Shown in pieces: positions 1 to 12,375 of a stretch of DNA of 64,000 nucleotides; the stretch's first letter is position 1; each line of letters starts with the position of its first letter. The stretch comes from Siniperca chuatsi (Eukaryota; Chordata; Actinopteri; Centrarchiformes; Sinipercidae). The notes beneath the pieces are model-generated. The model was not told the DNA's origin and did no database searches. It was given only the letters and a program-made list of their open reading frames with translations. The position numbers were made by a program, and so were the translations under genes. The stretch spans positions 15,603,501-15,667,500 of the forward strand of contig NC_058064.1 in assembly GCF_020085105.1 (NCBI RefSeq), written 5' to 3'.

Positions 1-2731
1 TAGTGGGATTAGCTCTCTCTCTCATTCTCTCTTTGAGCCTTCATAGAGGAAAAAGTAGCAGCGGGCACACAAAAGACTCCTTTCACCCCAGGAGTGAGTA
101 GTTGGAAGAGGCTGGGGAGTGTGGGTGAGGTATGGGTGTTGGGTGGGTGGGTGTGTGCTGGGGTTGTCACTCAGAAGGATAACATCCCGGAGAACAGGTG
201 GGATTACATGCAGACACACTGACTGAACCAGGATCAGTGATTTAACCAATCAAACAGCCCTGAGAACAGGTGGGAAGGCAGCTCATTGATGGAAACTGGA
301 ATCAGAGGCTGAATCCTTTGGGTCACAAAAATTCCAAATCACCAATGTAGTAAATATGTTTTTCATTGAAATAAGGATACACAAAACAAAAACATTCTCT
401 CTATGACCAACTTTGAGAACACCTCACATAAGAAAACAGCAACCCTTAAGTTTTAAGTGTTTCCTAACAATTACTCTAGATTTGTTTATGGGAAAGCTAA
501 GCAGTTCTTTTTGATTTCTGTGATTTTTGTTTGTGCTGATATTAAGACATGCCTATTAAAGGATCAAAAGGCATTTTCCTTGAAACAGAAGACTGACAGT
601 GCTTCTCTTCTCTCAGAACTCTTTCTACACTTAATCAGATGAACAACCACTTGCTTGGCTTTGTTTTCAGTTCGGGACACATCAAATTTCTCCAACATTA
701 TCCAGAAATTACTTTTTGAATGAGTTTGATATTAGAAATAAAACATGCAAATGCCAAAACCTGTTTCATTTTATAATGTTTTTCATACAGTTTGGGAGTT
801 TCAAAAGGTTGCCAATCATGTCACCATATAAACCAGTCGCCATTTGCCGTTTGCAGACCGGTTTGGCTTTCAGGTGCAGGGCTCAATCAGTTCTCACTTG
901 ATGTCTTCCACAGCAAAATCTTTTAGCAAAAACTGAGTACACAAGATTTAGGCTTGTCATAATATGGACAGCATTATCATTGAATGAGCTCAACTATATC
1001 AAGTGTGCCATATTTGAGGAGCCGTCTTGTTATCACAAGCCCATTGCAAGAGTGGGCTCCACCTTGGACTCTGCCTTAGGCCATGTTCAGACAGACAACA
1101 GCATTACATGAAAAAACATAGCCCCCTCATTCATTTGAGTGGGACACCTGCGTTCGCTTAGCGGCGGTGCCAGCGCAGAGGGCTCTGGCAAAAAAAATGC
1201 AGGATCATCTGCAAAAAAGTTGAACCTTTTGAACTTTTGCACAACTCAATACCCGTCATCCTGCAAGGCCCTGCATTGGCAAATCAAATACATGCAAGCG
1301 CAAATTCCTGGCAGACTTTGTAACATGAACGCTGTATTTCAACTGTTTACCTGGCAGAGTTATAAAATCCTTCCTCATAGTATTACAGACAACTGTGTAG
1401 TGTTTTGACATCAGGAAAGCCTTTAAACTCGTGGATGTATTGCTCAAAGCAGCCTTCCTGGATCATATTTCATGGTCTCACTGATACCTGCGTTGTTTTA
1501 ATGCAGGGCTGTTCTCAGTCTGAACACCCGCTTACACCTTCTACACCAGCTATGTAGCAAAAGCACAATGTAAGCAGCACCTACCACCACCACCAACAGC
1601 AGCAGCTACAGTCCCATGTTAATGTCGACGGCTGTATTGATTAGAACTTAGAAACATACTGTATCTGGTGTAGGCAAGGGGTTAGAAACCATCCACAAAC
1701 TCTGATAATCTGAAACTTTTGGCTTGGCACACGAGGGAGTTCAGAAGCCTGCGCCGCTGTATCAACTTCTCCTCCACCTTCACCTTTAAGCAGAACAGTT
1801 TCACAAGCCCTCCACAAGTGCCCTTAGTGGCTGTACTTAAGCAGAGCACTCAGGGGCATCGAGTGCCAGGCCAAGAAACGACCCGGCTAGAATATCTATG
1901 TCCCATTTAGGATCCCTGGGAGAGACGGGTGAAAAGAATAGAAGCACTGTTCCTGCCCAGACAATACTAAACGAGCCCGGATGAGGAGGCCAGACAATGC
2001 AAAACAAGCCCAAATGAACGCCTGACTTGTTTTAGTGCCTGAGGGTTGACTGGAATTAGTGCACTTGTTAGCTCATCGCCTGCTAGGCTATTTCCAAAGA
2101 AGATGATTTATCACGGCGATACTAGAGAGAGCTCGATCAGTGACGTGCAGATGTAGACATGAGACTGAAAGCAGAGATGGAAGAAGAAAAGGCATCAGGC
2201 TTGTTGTTGTGACAAGATTTCTGATGATAGAATCAGCGGCTGGTAGGGAACATCACATTCTGTTGTTAAGTTTGAAAAGATGCCCTCGGGACAGAAAAAA
2301 GTAGAGAAGTAGGAAGATAGGAAGTGGAAGAAAGAGGGGAGCATTGTGTGAAACTGGATTAAGCCATCCAACCTGTGTAAATCAATGAGAGATAAATTCT
2401 TTGTCCACTAAATTAGGCGAGTGTCATGCGATGCTTACTTTGCTTGGCTCACACAAACTCAATTATAACATTTCAGAGCATAAAACCAGTTGCGTTGCAC
2501 AACATCAGGCATAGAGAAAGCCCAGGCCTAACAGCACATTATCAAGCACCATTAGCTCTCTAAATGTGCAGGCAATCAAGGGCACTATCAAATCTTTCTC
2601 GTTGCAGCGCTGCTTTCATAATTGATTTTAAAACACTGTTAAATCCACTTAGCTGTTCCACTCAAGCACTCAGTCTTTTAGCTGTGTCAGCCGACTAATC
2701 AAGTTAAAGCCTTCCACTTCTTCTTATTAAA

Positions 2732-2744
2732 GGTTCAAAGGTCA
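2732..2744 (+). promoter_or_regulatory. DR1 nuclear-receptor half-site pair (motif only)
   Basis: The bases GGTTCAAAGGTCA form two near-consensus nuclear-receptor half-sites (GGTTCA and AGGTCA) separated by one A. This is the DR1 arrangement bound by HNF4, COUP-TF and RXR heterodimers. It sits in a non-repetitive stretch (about 2480-2760) inside the celsr1 intron. Function is inferred from the motif alone. Confidence 0.3.
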
Positions 2745-4211
2745 CAGCTTCCAGGTGTCGTCTGGCTCTGTTTTCACCAGTTCATGTGGTGGCAAAAAAA
2801 GAGAGCAAGAAAACATATCCCCTTTAGGCAAAGAGGTTTTACCCCACACAGTCTGGAGGTAAATTAATGAGACAGAAAAATTATTCAGGAACTGCTTCCC
2901 TGTCTTGGTCTGACAACTGAGAGACAGTCTAATTGAAGACTTCTATTGCAAAATGTAATTTAACCGTCACTTTGAATTAATCCTTCAGTATCCCTCAATG
3001 ATTTAGTCGTAAAAGTGTCATCCTGTTTTCCTTAAAAGACCTTCAACAGAGACCACAATTTGTTTTGAGTGCTATCTGTAATTTAATAACTGCAGGTATC
3101 ATTTTTTTAAAGGTGTATTTCATATTTTGTATTGTGTCTCTTAAATTGGAAAGAAAGACAGGTAAAGTGGAGGACAGGATGAACTCTACTCCAGTACAAG
3201 TCCAAACGTATACTGTTCATCATCTCCAGTAGGTAGCCATTAGCCCTTGACATCACGTAAAAACTAGAATAAGAAGAACTATGGATGCTTTCACAACAAA
3301 ACTGTTTGGCTTCGCTCAAATGAGCTCTGGTGCCTTTGTCCATTTTGTTAGGTTCAGTTATTGGTGAACTTGCTGTCGACTGAACCGAGTCCGCCTGAAA
3401 AGCAGGGTCTCGGCCTACTTCCAAGTGGTGCATTTAATTTGTGGTGTGAAAGCAAAGCAGACCAACCAGAGGATTTTATGATAGTAGATATGTAATTATA
3501 ACATCATCAAAAGAAGCTGAGCTACTAAGAAATTCTTGTGCTGATTATGGGAAATTTCAAGGAAGCAATAAGCAATCTATTTAGAGGGTGAAATTGAAAA
3601 AACAAAAGGGCTTAAAATAACAACAACAAAAACAACATCAAAAATCTTTAATCAATAAAGAAAAATGTTAAATCATTTAACATGTATACACATCAGCACA
3701 TGAGTTCAGGGATTTTCCATGATCAATCAGAAAGTGAAAAGGAGTTAAAATGGAGGTGTGTTTTGCTTTTGTTCTCCTCCGTGTAATTTGGCAGTTCTTC
3801 ATTAAAAAGTGAGTGAAGCATAACAGTCACACCACCCAATATTAAGGTCAGACGCCTCCTTTTCATCCTGCTTCTACCTGTTTGTCATTTTTAATGACAT
3901 ACGAGGTCCCGTGAGACACATTGAGACACAGTAGCTGCATGTCACACCTATTCATATGTAGGATTCACATGCACACACATGACAAACACAAACACCTACA
4001 TACGAAATTAACACTTTCTGTAGGATAGCTGGTGTCTACTAATGTCTCACCATGGTGAGTGGGAGTCCTTTCAGCGTGTGTGATCAGCTGATTAGTGTTA
4101 GCACTATTAGATCTTTTTAAAGTCCTTATTCAAGAGATCACAGTGAGGTAAAGAGTCAACCGGGCCATTCTCTGTTTCGTAGGAGAGAATCGCTCAACTA
4201 TAACCAGGAAT

Positions 4212-4233
4212 GCACACACACACACACACACAC
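4212..4233. repeat. (CA)n microsatellite
   Basis: An uninterrupted CA tract of about 11 units, followed by about 200 bp scattered with shorter CACA runs. Confidence 0.95.
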
Positions 4234-5135
4234 TATCTAAAGGCAATGCAGCCTAGTCAACAGTTGGTCATGCAGTGCTGCTCTGCACACACAATATCCT
4301 CAGACACAAACACACACATTTATGTGTATAAACACATATACAAATGTTGAAATGCTAATCATACACTCAAATGCATTTAAACACACAACCCATAATTACA
4401 TGCACATATGCACACACTGCTCCTCCCCTCCTGCACTCTCTAGCATTGATCCCATTTGATAAGCTAACAGTGGACAAATAGTCAGTTTGGTGGGGGTGCA
4501 CTATGATCAAAAGCCTCCTCACAGGTCGGCCTGCACCTCTGTCTTAAGAGCTACCCAGCCATGAATGGCCTAATAGGACCCAAGTATCCATTACACTGAC
4601 ACTAGATCCTCTCTCTGCCTCTGTCGTTAGCGGCTCTCTCCCGTCGCTCATCCTGGCTCTCGTTCACACTTTTGTATTGCTTTCATTCAGTTCTATTACA
4701 GACACTTTATTGGTGTAGTAAAATATTAAGATTTTAATCGCCAAAGCAGTTTACAAAAGCAACAAATCTACTTGAAATCCAAATGAATACAAAAAAAAAA
4801 TTTAGTTAATAATAAAATAAATATTTTAAACACAAACTTAAACTCGTTCTTTTTCTGGTAGTTCCTGACTTTCTGTTTTCTTTCTCCGTCTCATTCCAAC
4901 TCTACTTTCCTCTGTCTCTTTCCCTCTGAGAAAGTGTCGGGTTACAGTTATTGTTGGTGCTGGTTACTGATAAATAGGGTGCCTAGTTACCAGCCAACAC
5001 ACGATTGGCTCTTTTCAACAAAGCAGAGTGAAAAAAAAGAGAAGAGGAGGGGCGGGGTGGTGTAGGGGGGGTCACCCTGGGAAACCATGAGACTTGTGTC
5101 AATTTAAATAGAGTCGGGTAAATCTTCAAGACGTT

Positions 5136-5159
5136 TGTGTGTGTGTGTGTGTGTGTGTG
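5136..5159. repeat. (GT)n microsatellite
   Basis: A GT tract of about 12 units. It produces spurious Cys-Val or Thr-His repeat reading frames on both strands; no gene is implied. Confidence 0.95.
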
Positions 5160-5484
5160 CGTTCAAGTGTGTGGATGTGTGCCTGCATGGAGTTGTTTTC
5201 GTAGTCGCTGCAAGGACAAAGCTCGGGAGACACTGACCTTTGCGACACCCCTGAATACCCCACCGACACCTGCTGAATGCCCGCTGAATACCCCCATCCT
5301 GCCTCAACCCCTGCTGCCATTAAAGTGGCACTCTGCCTAACTCCACCTACTTACAAAGACACAGGCTGCCTGGGTAAAGGGACAGTTAGAAATGATCTCA
5401 TCCTGAAGAATCTGACACTTTATTGTCTTCCTACAACTGAAAAAAGTGCATGTGCAATTTAATTTTATATTTTGGCACTAAAGC

Positions 5485-5640
5485 TCCAAATAATCTTCAA
5501 AATGCATGTCTTTTTTACAACCAATATTCCAAAACTCAATTTATTATCATTTAAAACAAGGAAATCAAATCCTCACATTTTCTGATTAATTTCCCGTCAT
5601 TCAACTAATCACTTAATCAGCTGATTGTTTCAGCGCTACA
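5485..5640 (+). repeat. Degenerate copy of a teleost 'GGGCTGCAACTAA' interspersed repeat
   Basis: The order of short blocks matches the better copy at 11968-12224: an 'AATCTTCAAA' block, a 'CCAAAACTCAA' block, an AATC-rich 3' half and an end near TTTCAGCGCT. I recognise this family as a common short non-autonomous DNA element in spiny-rayed fish whose ends resemble AGGGCTGCAAC. The copy is old and heavily diverged. Confidence 0.5.
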
Positions 5641-6714
5641 ATATTTTGGGAATGATTATTGGTGTTTTGAAAAGATAGTTACATAAAATACCAACAGGCA
5701 GAGGCTTCAATTGTTCAATTAACTCAGCTAAAACTGCCTGATGAATTTAGAAAATTATATAAACTTACTGTAATGAAGGCATTAAGACCAAAAAACAATC
5801 ATACTATGTCCTGATATTATAACCAAAATTGCAGACAATATCAAGTCTAAAATCACACTAAATATTTAATTAATATAAATATATTGCTAGGTTCTAAACC
5901 ATGACGTAATATTGTAAGGATCTTAGCTGCATTGGGGTTATGACTCCACCTAAACAAGTTATTACTCCTTAGTCTTTTGCATTACTCTTCTATCTGGTAA
6001 CCCAAAATAATTAAGGCATTAGTATTTCTATGCAAGTAAATGCACTGACATTGCATTGATAATATGCTTTTGACCCAGCAGTGATCATTTATAAAGGTGT
6101 TGGGCAAAGAAAATAACTTTCAAATTAAATAAAGACTGAATGGATGTTTTCATACATAGCTTTTCCACAGTTTCATAACTCAAACAGTACTGATGTTACT
6201 TTTCTAAAGGAACATATTCTCCCCTTTTTTGTTTAACTACGACCCCCCCACCCCATGTCTGCTGTCAAACCACTGAGGCAGGAAAAAGCAAATCAAATAC
6301 CAAGGAATAGAGTGACTTTTACAAAAGCTATAATTGTTAGTTTTCATTCCTAATTAGCCACAGTAAAACTCCCCAACTACATCACCCTCTGTTCTCCTGT
6401 CGAGTATTTGAGGCCTGGAGGCTTGCTTTCAGACCTGCTGTCAACTTCAGGAAGTCTAGTGAAACACTATAAATTGTTAATGTACTAGCCGGAACTTTCA
6501 GGCTGTCAGAGGAAGCTAACAATTATCAGAAGACGGCACTGAAAATGCTTAGCAGGCAGATTTACACAATGTGATGGTCCTTAAAGTTACAACCCTTAAT
6601 ATTTTCATTAAAATAATGTAAAAATATAAAAAATAATTGCCCTGACTGACACACGGTGTTAACACATGTAGTATATCAGCTGTTCAGATGCTGTGGGCCA
6701 GTTGGTCATCCGGC

Positions 6715-6855
6715 CAAACATTTGCTCAATCAATGAGTCATTCATGAATCAGTTCAGTCATTAATTCAGTCAGCCAGGCAGCCAGTCAAGCACTCAGATT
6801 CACTGATTCATTCATGCATTCAGTCCATTGGTTAGTCAGCAACCAAACCAGCCAG
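6715..6855 (+). repeat. Degenerate short tandem repeat built on CAGTCA/TTCATTCA
   Basis: About 140 bp is made of imperfect units such as TCATTCATG, CAGTCATT, CAGTCAGCC and GATTCATTC. It also contains one AP-1-type TGAGTCA. This looks like an eroded minisatellite and has no coding signal. Confidence 0.55.
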
Positions 6856-8460
6856 TAGATTGAAACAGTGTTGCTACAGATGCAGATGTCTCAGTGCTTG
6901 TTGGGCTCAGCCAGGCTCACAGCCCACCTGCAGCTGCTGGCTGCCAGCTGACCTCTTGATGTTTCTATCCTCCCATAGCCCTGTGCCGTCACTGATTCAG
7001 CCTGGACGAGCCACTAAATACCTTACTCTCTCTCTTTCTCGGTTTAGATTACTAAAAAAAAGTGGAGAAAAGATTATGGAGGATAGCTCAGGTGCTCCAC
7101 ATATGTTTTTTTTTTGTGTCTGGGTTTTATGGGCCCTTACTGGGTTTTACTGGTCGGGGAGCCTTCATCATGTTAATCTCCAGGGATCCCAGTAATTCCC
7201 TAAGGTTTGTGTGCTTTTCAGAGAGGAACATTAAGACAGAAACCTAGTGCAAAAGTGGAAGAGGGAGTAGAAATCTTTGCTTTCATAACCAGAAGGAAAC
7301 AGCAACCGGCATGCAAAGTAGAATTCATATCTTCAATGCATCAGCTATAATAGCACCACTATTTAAATAGAGCCCTTAACACCCCATTTACAAGACTATT
7401 CTCTTTGGAAGCAATAAGTAAATGTGGTCACAATGGGGGCTGCAGAGGTAGAGGGCTAGTGGGAAGAAAACAGTGGTTTAACAAAGCGGTACTGTTGAGT
7501 GGAGGGGAATAATTCCTTCTCACCGGGAGATTCTTTGAAGTCAGAAAAAGAGGGAATGTGAGGGTAAAAAAAAGGGAGATGCCCCCCACCTCTTTCCTCT
7601 CCCCTTCCTTTCTTCCCTCCTCCTTATTTCTCCCTTTACCTCATTTTCCTCTCAGGATTCATGTATCTCCCTCACGTCAGCTCTTATCACAGCCAGAACT
7701 TCCATCCCCTCTCCTTATATCTTCCTCCTCCTCCTTCTCTTCTGTTTACTTCTTTCCTTCTCTCCTCCCCCCTCCTCGTCTCCTCCAGAGGGTCAGTTAA
7801 AATTCAATGCATTGTGCTTGGTGACATGGCTGACAAGAATGGTGTGTGATAATGAGTCAGCGTCAGCTAAAGAAAAGGAGGGAGGCAGTGAGACATATCA
7901 GTTTCTTTCAATTTACCAGTTTCGGTCCTTCTAGAGAATCTCCCCACCTCTCTGCATTTCAGTTTTTGTTTTGAAGAAGTTACTCAAACAAATTCATTAT
8001 CCTGCATGAAAACACAGGGCTTGTGTGGGAACCTATTACTAAGTAATTCCTAGGAGCTATTCTGCAGACACACTACAGTAACGAGCAATCCCAAATCAAA
8101 TGCAGGAAAACTTGACTGTCCATCACAATGTGACAGACATTTGTCACACACTACATTACCACATAGTTTTTAGCATGGGTGGTCCCACTAGTTCTCACAA
8201 ATGTTGACAAATTGACAGCATTCCTCACTGAAATTAAGGTAGCAATTACTGTCAGCACACAGTATAGCTAATAATAGCAGCTCTGGCTTCTTATTATAAG
8301 GGAGGCAGCAGGACTTCAGCCATTTTCAGATTCTTTCCTTTCTTCCTCTTTTTCAATCAATTTTATATTCTTAATACACAATTAACTAGTTACCAGTCTC
8401 TTTACTACAGTATTTGGCTGTACGTTCTTTCATTCCTCCTAAAGGCTAAGACACTGCTAA

Positions 8461-8480
8461 GACTTGACTTGACTTGACTT
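8461..8480. repeat. (GACTT)4 short tandem repeat
   Basis: Four perfect copies of the pentamer GACTT. Confidence 0.9.
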
Positions 8481-8961
8481 AAGACAACAAATGACGACAT
8501 CTTGACAATGTGCTCCAAAATCCTCAAAATTACAGATTACATGAGATGCTTTGTGTCGCTGACAATATGATTCTTGTCACCTTAAATTACTCTCTCTCTC
8601 TCTCTTCATCCTGCTACTCTCTCGCCCTATCCCTCCTCTCATATAAGGAGGATTTATTAGGGCGGGGAAGCAGTAAATTATGATTTCAGCTCAACCTGTA
8701 GGTACACGCCCCAACATCACACAGCTATTCAGTCGACCCCCAAAGAGACAAATTTTAATAGTCCTGTGAATTACTGTCTCAGCACTTCATGTCAGTCAAT
8801 CACAAATACAGAATATTTCTGCTCTTTAAAAAACTGAAGGTTATTGAAGTTTTGGGGTTGTGTTATGACATGCTTTGATTCTTTCAAGAAGAGCAGGAAA
8901 GAGAGGAGGAGCAGGGTCACTATAATAAGACTAAGGACTATAAGCTCTACTGGCTCTGTGA

Positions 8962-8962
<1 letters not shown>

Positions 8963-9017
<55 letters not shown>
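8963..9017. repeat. (TG)n microsatellite, about 27 units
   Basis: A long uninterrupted TG tract, likely polymorphic. It lies 300 bp from a second long TG tract at 9315-9364. Confidence 0.97.
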
Positions 9018-9020
<3 letters not shown>

Positions 9021-9311
9021 CTGCTGATAGGAGGAGGATGTGAATGTTGTATTAGGCGCCCCAGTTATGTCTACAGGGCAATTCGCTGCTATCTGTTTTG
9101 AGTGTGTATTTGAAGATCTTTCGCCAAAACCTCAACACACTCTGCATGTATGTACACAGGCATGACTGCACATGCACACACACTTATAGGCAGCTCTCAG
9201 TCCAATTATAAGGATGTTTCTTGGTTTTGCTTGCAGGTGAAGTCATTCCTGTGGTGGAGGCTGGAATGCCGAGACTATTAAGAAGGAAGAAAAATTACTT
9301 CTAGTAAGACA

Positions 9312-9314
<3 letters not shown>

Positions 9315-9364
<50 letters not shown>
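9315..9364. repeat. (GT)n microsatellite, about 25 units
   Basis: An uninterrupted GT tract, the second member of a close pair with the tract at 8963-9017. Confidence 0.97.
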
Positions 9365-9365
<1 letters not shown>

Positions 9366-9678
9366 AGAATGGGTGCATGTATTCTCTATTGATCCTGCAT
9401 CTGTGCCATTTAAGCAGAAATGGTTTAATCCAGGTGGGGGGTCTAGTTTTCCAGAGAACAAGATTTAATGATAAAGACTTTGAACAGTTGTAAAAAATAG
9501 TGTGTGTAGTTGTGTTTGTATACTCAGCCAGTGTGTGTGCGTATGTCAGTAAGAAAATGGCTGTGCTCAGCTGTCATCCACACCAGTTATGGCAAAGCTA
9601 TTTAGTCAGGGATGGTTTTATTGTATCAACTATGTTAACTCTAACTTTTTCACATCTATTTTTTCGCTGCTATAATAA

Positions 9679-9718
9679 AGTAATCTAGTTCGGAATATTA
9701 ATTCCGAACTAGATTACT
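9679..9718. repeat. Perfect 18-bp inverted repeat with 4-nt loop
   Basis: The left arm at 9679-9696 (AGTAATCTAGTTCGGAAT) is exactly complementary to the right arm at 9701-9718, with the loop ATTA between. It directly abuts the dispersed repeat copy that begins near 9719. It could be a small MITE-like insertion or the end of that repeat. Confidence 0.9.
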
Positions 9719-10064
9719 AATGTCAGCATGCATGTTTACATGCTCACATATGCTAATTAGCACTAAACACAAAGTACAGCTGAGGCTGATGGTAATGTCA
9801 TTAGTTTTACAGGTATTTGGTTATTAACCAAAGCATTGGACAAATTAAACATTTGATCTGATAATAGCGCTAGAGGAAAAGTTGGAGGGTTGCCAAAATC
9901 TGTAGGATACATCCTCTGGGGATCATGAAGGTCTGTACAAAATTTCATGGCAATCCATCCAATAGTTAGTAATAGACCAAAGTGGTGGACCAACCTAGCA
10001 ACCAACGGACAACCTGCCATTGCCATCCATAGAGCCACACTGTTAGCATGGCTAAAAATCAACA
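9719..10064 (+). repeat. Dispersed ~400-bp repeat family, copy 1 (5' truncated)
   Basis: It shares blocks with copies at 16671-17090, 20891-21235 and 55651-55885. Shared blocks include 'GCTAATTAGCACTAAACAC', 'CAGGTATTTGGT', 'TTGGACAAATTAAA', 'CAAAATTTCATGGCA' and a 3' end near 'AGCATGGCTAAAAA'. I know this family as an abundant, non-coding interspersed element of percomorph genomes. The frames read on its minus strand are not proteins. Confidence 0.75.
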
Positions 10065-10746
10065 TTCTAAATATGCACTGATACTTCCTGCAAATGTAAC
10101 GTGTTTTTTATATGGAAATCAAAATTTGTGGGCTTAATGAGTACACACGTCTTCCTCTCTGTAGATATTAATGCACCAAGAGAAAACAGGGCATAATCAA
10201 GAATCTAGAGCTGATGTGAACATGTGGAACGGACACACACAATTTGCATGACAAAGAAATGTATGGATTATTGGCTTCACAAAGCGTGTAAAATAGCCAT
10301 AGAGGGAGAGAAAAAGAGAGATATCGATGGAGGATAAAAAGTGTAAAAAGATTTTTGCATGCAATACAGGACAGCTCCACTTACGCAATGCGTAGAGGTA
10401 TGCCAGTGTGTGATGCCTGCCCACGGCTGCTGTCATGGCTTTAGTAATAATAGGCCATTTCCTCTTTATCAGCCCAGCAGCCTTTTGGACTCCACTGACA
10501 GAGTGACTACAGAGAGCAGGTATGGATGGGAATACAAGGCTGACTGTTTATATGTGTACTTGTGAATGTGTGTGTGGCAAAGGATCATCCCAGCTGTAAA
10601 CCCTGAAGCCAAACCACAACAATTAACCACATCTCTCCCCTCTCATTTTATGGATACTGTCTTACAAGACTGACAGGTCTCAACTCATAATCAGTGTGAC
10701 CTCAGCACATACAGTATACAGCTTTTAGGGAAGCGATACAGAAATA

Positions 10747-10790
10747 CTTTATACTTTATTGATCCCGGAGGGGAAACTCTTTCATTAGAG
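10747..10790 (+). repeat. Short relic of a teleost 'ACTTTATTGATCCC' element
   Basis: The string ATACTTTATTGATCCCGGAG followed by GGGAAACTC is a hallmark of a widespread fish interspersed repeat. Only this fragment is recognisable. Confidence 0.5.
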
Positions 10791-11193
10791 TCATAAACAC
10801 ACAGATGCTCCTGGTGTGTGTTTGTTTGTGTGTAATATTAGTAAAAAGTGTAAAAGGGAAACAGGGCAGCAGAGGAAGTGCTAAAGTTTGTTTCAAGATG
10901 CCTTCCCTGACCTTGAAACACACCTTAGAGAGCAAATACTAGTAACAAGCAACACCAATACAAGTCACAGGAAACCTATTCATTTCCTATAGAGCTGAAC
11001 AAGCAGGGAAACTTGGCCAATTTGTTTGGATACTTAGCTAGCCAATGTAGAAAACTACATTTTCACAGACATCACAGTCCCTACAGCATGTAACTATTTT
11101 GCTGCAAAGTCAAAGATTGAGACATTAGTTACAGCTACCAAGCTCTCTATAACTTCTACTGAAATATGACGGAAATTTATGGACAATTATGCT

Positions 11194-11637
11194 TAAAGGA
11201 ATAGTTTGACATTTTGTGAAATATTTGCTTTCTTGCTGAGAGTTAAAGGAGAAGTTCGATACCTCTCAAATCTGTCTGTTAAATATAAAGCTACAGGCAG
11301 TAGACCGTTAGCTTAACTTTCAGTAGCATAAAGACTAGAAGCAGGGAGAAACAGCTAACCCCTCATTAAACCGCAACTTGTCGTTCTTACACTTTGGTTT
11401 TTGATTAAGATTAAATAAACAAGTTATAACTTTATATAAAATAGTTTTGCAGGTGCTGTTAGGTTGATTTTATTACCTTCTTACAGAGCTATGTTGGCTG
11501 TTTCCCTCTGTTTTTAGTCTTCAAGCTAAGCTAACCGTCTCCTGACCTGTAGCTTCATATTTAGTGTGCAGACATGAGAGTAGTATCAGTCTTCTCGTCT
11601 AATCTCATCTCTGCAAATATCAAACTATTTCTGTAAA
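11194..11637. repeat. Foldback (long inverted-repeat) element A
   Basis: The first ~120 bp (from TAAAGGAATAGTTTGACATT) and the last ~110 bp are inverted, imperfect copies of each other. Reverse-complementing the right end gives ACAGAAATAGTTTGATATTT, followed by the same order of blocks (GAGAAG, GATAC, CTCTCA, ATGAAGCTACAGG, GGTTAGCTTA). The middle ~200 bp is unique. Element B at 60637-61091 has the same architecture and ends. Recognised as a common percomorph repeat; no transposase is present. Confidence 0.75.
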
Positions 11638-11967
11638 GGCAGTTTCAGGTAAAGCTGGGGACAATGGTAAGCTCTGACATATTTATGTATCTAGGGCATT
11701 GCTATGCAATGCTATTGCTAAATACATTACAAAAAAACACAATTTCACTGTTCAAGGCTTAATGCAGCAGACTACAATGAGAGCCTCTCACACCACCTAC
11801 AATCTAGTCAACTGCGCAAGTACGTACTGAATCTGTCATTAGTCAAAATGGCTGAAATGTCCAAGTACAATATAAGTTTGTGCTTATGTACTGTATGTTG
11901 GTGCATCTGCATGTCAATGTGTGTACAATAATCAGGCACAATAATAATCATGTACATAGTGTACAGT

Positions 11968-12224
11968 AGGGCTGGAATTAACTATTTTTTTATTTTCAAT
12001 TAATTAATCAATCTTCAAATTGCTTGTTTTGTCTGACCATCAGTTGAGAACCCAAAAGATATTCAGTTTACTATCTCAGAAGACAACCAGAAAATATTCA
12101 TGTTTGAAAAGCTGGAACCACTAAGTTTTTGACATTTTTGCTTAAAAAATGTGATGAATTGAAAATTGTTGCAGATTAATTCTCTGTTTGACTAATCGAT
12201 TATTTGACAAATTGTTTTAGCTCT
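11968..12224 (+). repeat. Non-autonomous DNA element, 'AGGGCTG...' family
   Basis: It begins AGGGCTGGAATTAACTATTT and ends with AATTGTTTTAGCTCT, degenerate inverted ends. Internal landmarks 'CTTGTTTTGTCTGACC', 'GATATTCAGTTTACTATC', 'CAGAAAATATTCA' and 'AGCTGGAACCA' are typical of this family in fish. Another degenerate copy lies at 5485-5640. Confidence 0.75.
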
Positions 12225-12277
12225 ACTTTACAGCATGCTGTAATTCTGCATTCTGTGTACATGCATGTTACAACCCT

Positions 12278-12375
12278 GCGTTCAAATTCAAATTCCTTTA
12301 TTTGCCAAATACATTTTCCACATCCTCAGAATTTGTCCTTTGGATTTAACCCATCTCTTAGGAGCAGTGGACTGC
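12278..12375 (+). repeat. Relic of a teleost 'ATTTGTCCTTTG...TTTAACCCATC' repeat
   Basis: The string AAATTCCTTTATTTGCCAAA, then AATTTGTCCTTTGGATTTAA with CCCATC and AGCAGTGG following, resembles a common fish interspersed sequence. Family assignment is from memory only. Confidence 0.5.

Noticed and set aside
22-249. A 75-codon minus-strand frame at the left edge, possible exon
   Set aside because: Pro/Thr/His-rich low-complexity translation with no CELSR EGF or laminin-G pattern.
9763-10065. A 100-codon minus-strand frame with a similar counterpart at 16841-17038
   Set aside because: Both fall in copies of the same non-coding interspersed repeat, which accounts for the similarity.
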